The position numbers and the translations under genes were made by a program. 64,000 nucleotides of DNA from Oscillatoriales cyanobacterium (GTDB taxonomy: Bacteria > Cyanobacteriota > Cyanobacteriia > Cyanobacteriales > Laspinemataceae), in the NCBI GenBank assembly GCA_011390955.1, contig JAABRM010000034.1:1-64000 (forward strand), given 5' to 3'. Positions within the stretch are counted from its first letter, which is position 1. Every line of letters begins with the position of its first letter. Shown piece by piece: positions 62,110 to 64,000 of the stretch. Below the pieces are notes generated by a model. The model was given only the letters and a program-made list of their open reading frames with translations. It was not told where the DNA came from and did not search any database.

Positions 62110-64000
62110 TTACTCTTCACCAATGGGCAAAGTGATGATAAAAGTAGTCCCCTGCCCCAGTTCTGAAATACAGGTAATTGTACCGCCATGTTTTTTGGTG
62201 ACGATCTGGTGGGCGATCGCCAACCCCAAACCCGTACCTTTGCCCACCGCTTTGGTAGTAAAACCTTGCTCAAAAATTCGCTGTTTAATCTCTGGTTTAA
62301 TGCCGCAACCATTGTCTTTAATTTCAATTTGGACTTGCTTGGCTTCGTTCAGGTAAGTTTTAATCGCGATCTGATTAGGATTAGCCTTTATTTCTTCATA
62401 AGTTTTTCCCTGATTTGCCTCATCAAAAGCATCGATCGCATTTGCCAAAATATTCATAAATACTTGATTCAGTTGACCGGGAAAACATTGCACCGCTGGC
62501 ACGTTTTCATAGTGAGTAATAATTTCGATGGGCGGATGATTTTCTCCCGCTTTGGTGCGATGTTTCAAAATTAATAAAGTGCTGTCGATTCCTTGATGGA
62601 GATTAAAAGCCACTTTTTGCTCGCGATCGCTGCGGGAGAAAATTCGCAGACTGTTACTAATATTCCGAATTCGGTCTACCCCGGAATTCATTGAATCTAG
62701 CAATTTCGGTAAATCCTCTTGGATAAATTCAAAATCGATATCTGACAGTTTGGCAGCAATTTCTGGATCTCGGGGCAGTTTCTTTTGATATAACTCAATT
62801 AAATCAAGCAAATCCTGCACATATTCTTGAGCGGGCTGAATATTCCCCTGCAAAAAACTGGTGGGGTTATTAATCTCATGGGCAATTCCGGCAACTAAAT
62901 TCCCCAAGGCTGACATTTTTTCACTTTGGACAATTTGTAACTGAGCTTCTTTTAAATCTCGGAGTGCTTGTTGCACTTGTTCATAAAGTTGGGCATTTTG
63001 GATCGCGATCGCTGCTTGGCTACAGAGAAATTTAATCGTCTTTAAACGACTGGGAGTAAAAACGCCAATTGTTGTCAGGTGTTCCAAGTATAAAATTCCC
63101 ACTAAATTACCTTGAGTCAGCAAAGGAACACAGAGAACGCTTTGAGGTTGATATTGGAGTAAATAGCCGTGAATAATGCCAGATATATCGGTTTCTCCGT
63201 GATTAATCAAGATAATTTCTTTGGTGTTTTTCACATAGTGAATCACTCGAATTGGCACTAGACTATTAATGGTTAAAACTTCGGACTCGGTATGAGTGGC
63301 GATCGTGCCATCTTGGGCAATTTGGGCGATCGCACGGATTTGCCATTGGCGATCTTGGGGAATTAGTAAAACCGTTTTTTCTGCCCCCGCATTGATTAAA
63401 ATAATCCGCACAATTTCCGCCAGCAGTGGATTTAATTCAATGATAATAGAAAAAGCTTGGGCTACTTGTAACAGAGAAGCAAAATCTAAAGTGTCAGAAA
63501 TTGTGGTACTACTGCTTTGAGTAGTAGTCGTATAAAGGATAGTTTGATGAAAACTTTCTAGGGTTGGTTGACTCAAGTCAAGGGGATGTCTTTGCAAAAC
63601 TGAAATTAAAAGTTGGGGATATTTTGCCTCCAATTCCTCGGTTTTTGCCAAAGCCCCCCAACGCACATAGCAATAGTAAGCCTCGGTCATATAAGTAGCG
63701 GCAATTTTGTCTTTGCCCCAGTCGAGGTAGAATTTGGCCGCGAGTTCATTTGCTAAGGCTTCTTCTGGGATATATTCATTTTCTTTCGCCCCGGCAATGG
63801 CGCGATCGTATAGCTCGATCGCCTCTAATTTCTCTCCCAAAACTCGGCATTTTTCTGCCGCCACCAAATCCAGCTTATGTTGGTAATTCATGGGGGCATA
63901 TTTCGCCCATTCTGTTCCCAGCTTAGTTTGATTTTCCTCTACTCGTGTTAATAATGCCGTTTTAGCTTCAGGTGCAGATTCTGGATTTAAATTAGCCAGA
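62110..64000 (-). CDS. Giant kinase copy 4, C-terminal part (cut by window end)
   Basis: The frame continues past 63891 to the window edge ([13 protein letters not shown]), so the internal Met is not the start. Visible: the end of the TPR-like region (PMNYQHKLDLVAAEKCRVLG), GAF (SLLQVAQAFSIIIELNPLLA), HisKA with phospho-His in [14 protein letters not shown] and HATPase (NILANAIDAFDEAN; GKGTGLGLAIAHQ). It most resembles copy 2 in this part. The kinase and ATPase halves are expected beyond the window. Confidence 0.9.
   Translation of the reverse strand, partial: LANLNPESAPEAKTALLTRVEENQTKLGTEWAKYAPMNYQHKLDLVAAEKCRVLGEKLEAIELYDRAIAGAKENEYIPEEALANELAAKFYLDWGKDKIAATYMTEAYYCYVRWGALAKTEELEAKYPQLLISVLQRHPLDLSQPTLESFHQTILYTTTTQSSSTTISDTLDFASLLQVAQAFSIIIELNPLLAEIVRIILINAGAEKTVLLIPQDRQWQIRAIAQIAQDGTIATHTESEVLTINSLVPIRVIHYVKNTKEIILINHGETDISGIIHGYLLQYQPQSVLCVPLLTQGNLVGILYLEHLTTIGVFTPSRLKTIKFLCSQAAIAIQNAQLYEQVQQALRDLKEAQLQIVQSEKMSALGNLVAGIAHEINNPTSFLQGNIQPAQEYVQDLLDLIELYQKKLPRDPEIAAKLSDIDFEFIQEDLPKLLDSMNSGVDRIRNISNSLRIFSRSDREQKVAFNLHQGIDSTLLILKHRTKAGENHPPIEIITHYENVPAVQCFPGQLNQVFMNILANAIDAFDEANQGKTYEEIKANPNQIAIKTYLNEAKQVQIEIKDNGCGIKPEIKQRIFEQGFTTKAVGKGTGLGLAIAHQIVTKKHGGTITCISELGQGTTFIITLPIGEE

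Noticed and set aside
62110-63891. A complete 593-aa histidine kinase starting at an internal Met
   Set aside because: The frame continues in register to the window end with sequence homologous to the tandem giant kinases, so it is a truncated view of copy 4.

Overview
The window is chromosomal DNA of a cyanobacterium, most likely a filamentous, non-heterocystous Oscillatoriales-type strain (inference). The evidence is the very frequent HIP1 palindrome GCGATCGC, cyanobacterial genes (ndhM, an acyl-lipid desaturase with three His boxes, a photosystem II S4-domain protein, a GvpL/GvpF-family gas vesicle protein, very large kinase/AAA/histidine kinase fusions), and abundant 7-bp short tandem repeats typical of such genomes. 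No rRNA operon, replication origin, CRISPR array or complete insertion sequence is visible. One tRNA (Phe, GAA) is present.

0-7.3 kb is an accessory, defence-like region: a XisI-like gene, a Panacea-domain antitoxin overlapping a small unknown ORF (candidate toxin), an AbrB/PIN toxin-antitoxin pair, a small HTH protein, a four-gene ubiquitin-like conjugation operon (small glycine-zipper protein, E2, E1, JAB/JAMM peptidase) and a VapBC pair. The conjugation operon at 3840-6375 is the most interesting system here.

7.5-33.6 kb is mostly housekeeping and signalling: a 2Fe-2S ferredoxin; a tight group of Ser/Thr kinase, duplicated MazG-like protein and GvpL/F protein; a phosphohexomutase; a MNT-type nucleotidyltransferase; a membrane glycosyltransferase with TPR; a secreted PPC-domain protein; tRNA-Phe; fabG; desC; prmA; serA; a CheY/CheC/hybrid kinase operon; the S4-domain protein; a DUF2996 protein; an unknown 295-aa protein; and a lipoprotein.

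33.6-45 kb holds a PP2C phosphatase, ndhM, a TerB/Mo-nitrogenase-like C-terminal domain protein, a CAP-domain protein, a small conserved cyanobacterial protein, a pentapeptide-repeat protein, a response regulator/histidine kinase, an ArsR regulator and a Ser/Thr kinase with WD40 repeats. A palindromic GTAGGGTGGGCAAAA repeat family is concentrated here.

45-64 kb is a head-to-tail array on the minus strand of four giant (about 1850 aa) Ser/Thr kinase-AAA ATPase-GAF-histidine kinase proteins, the last one cut by the window edge. The three complete copies each carry a different short tandem repeat array, in frame, at the same place in the kinase domain. Similar arrays of 7- or 8-bp units lie inside a glycosyltransferase and the MazG-like protein, so slippage there would shift the reading frame.
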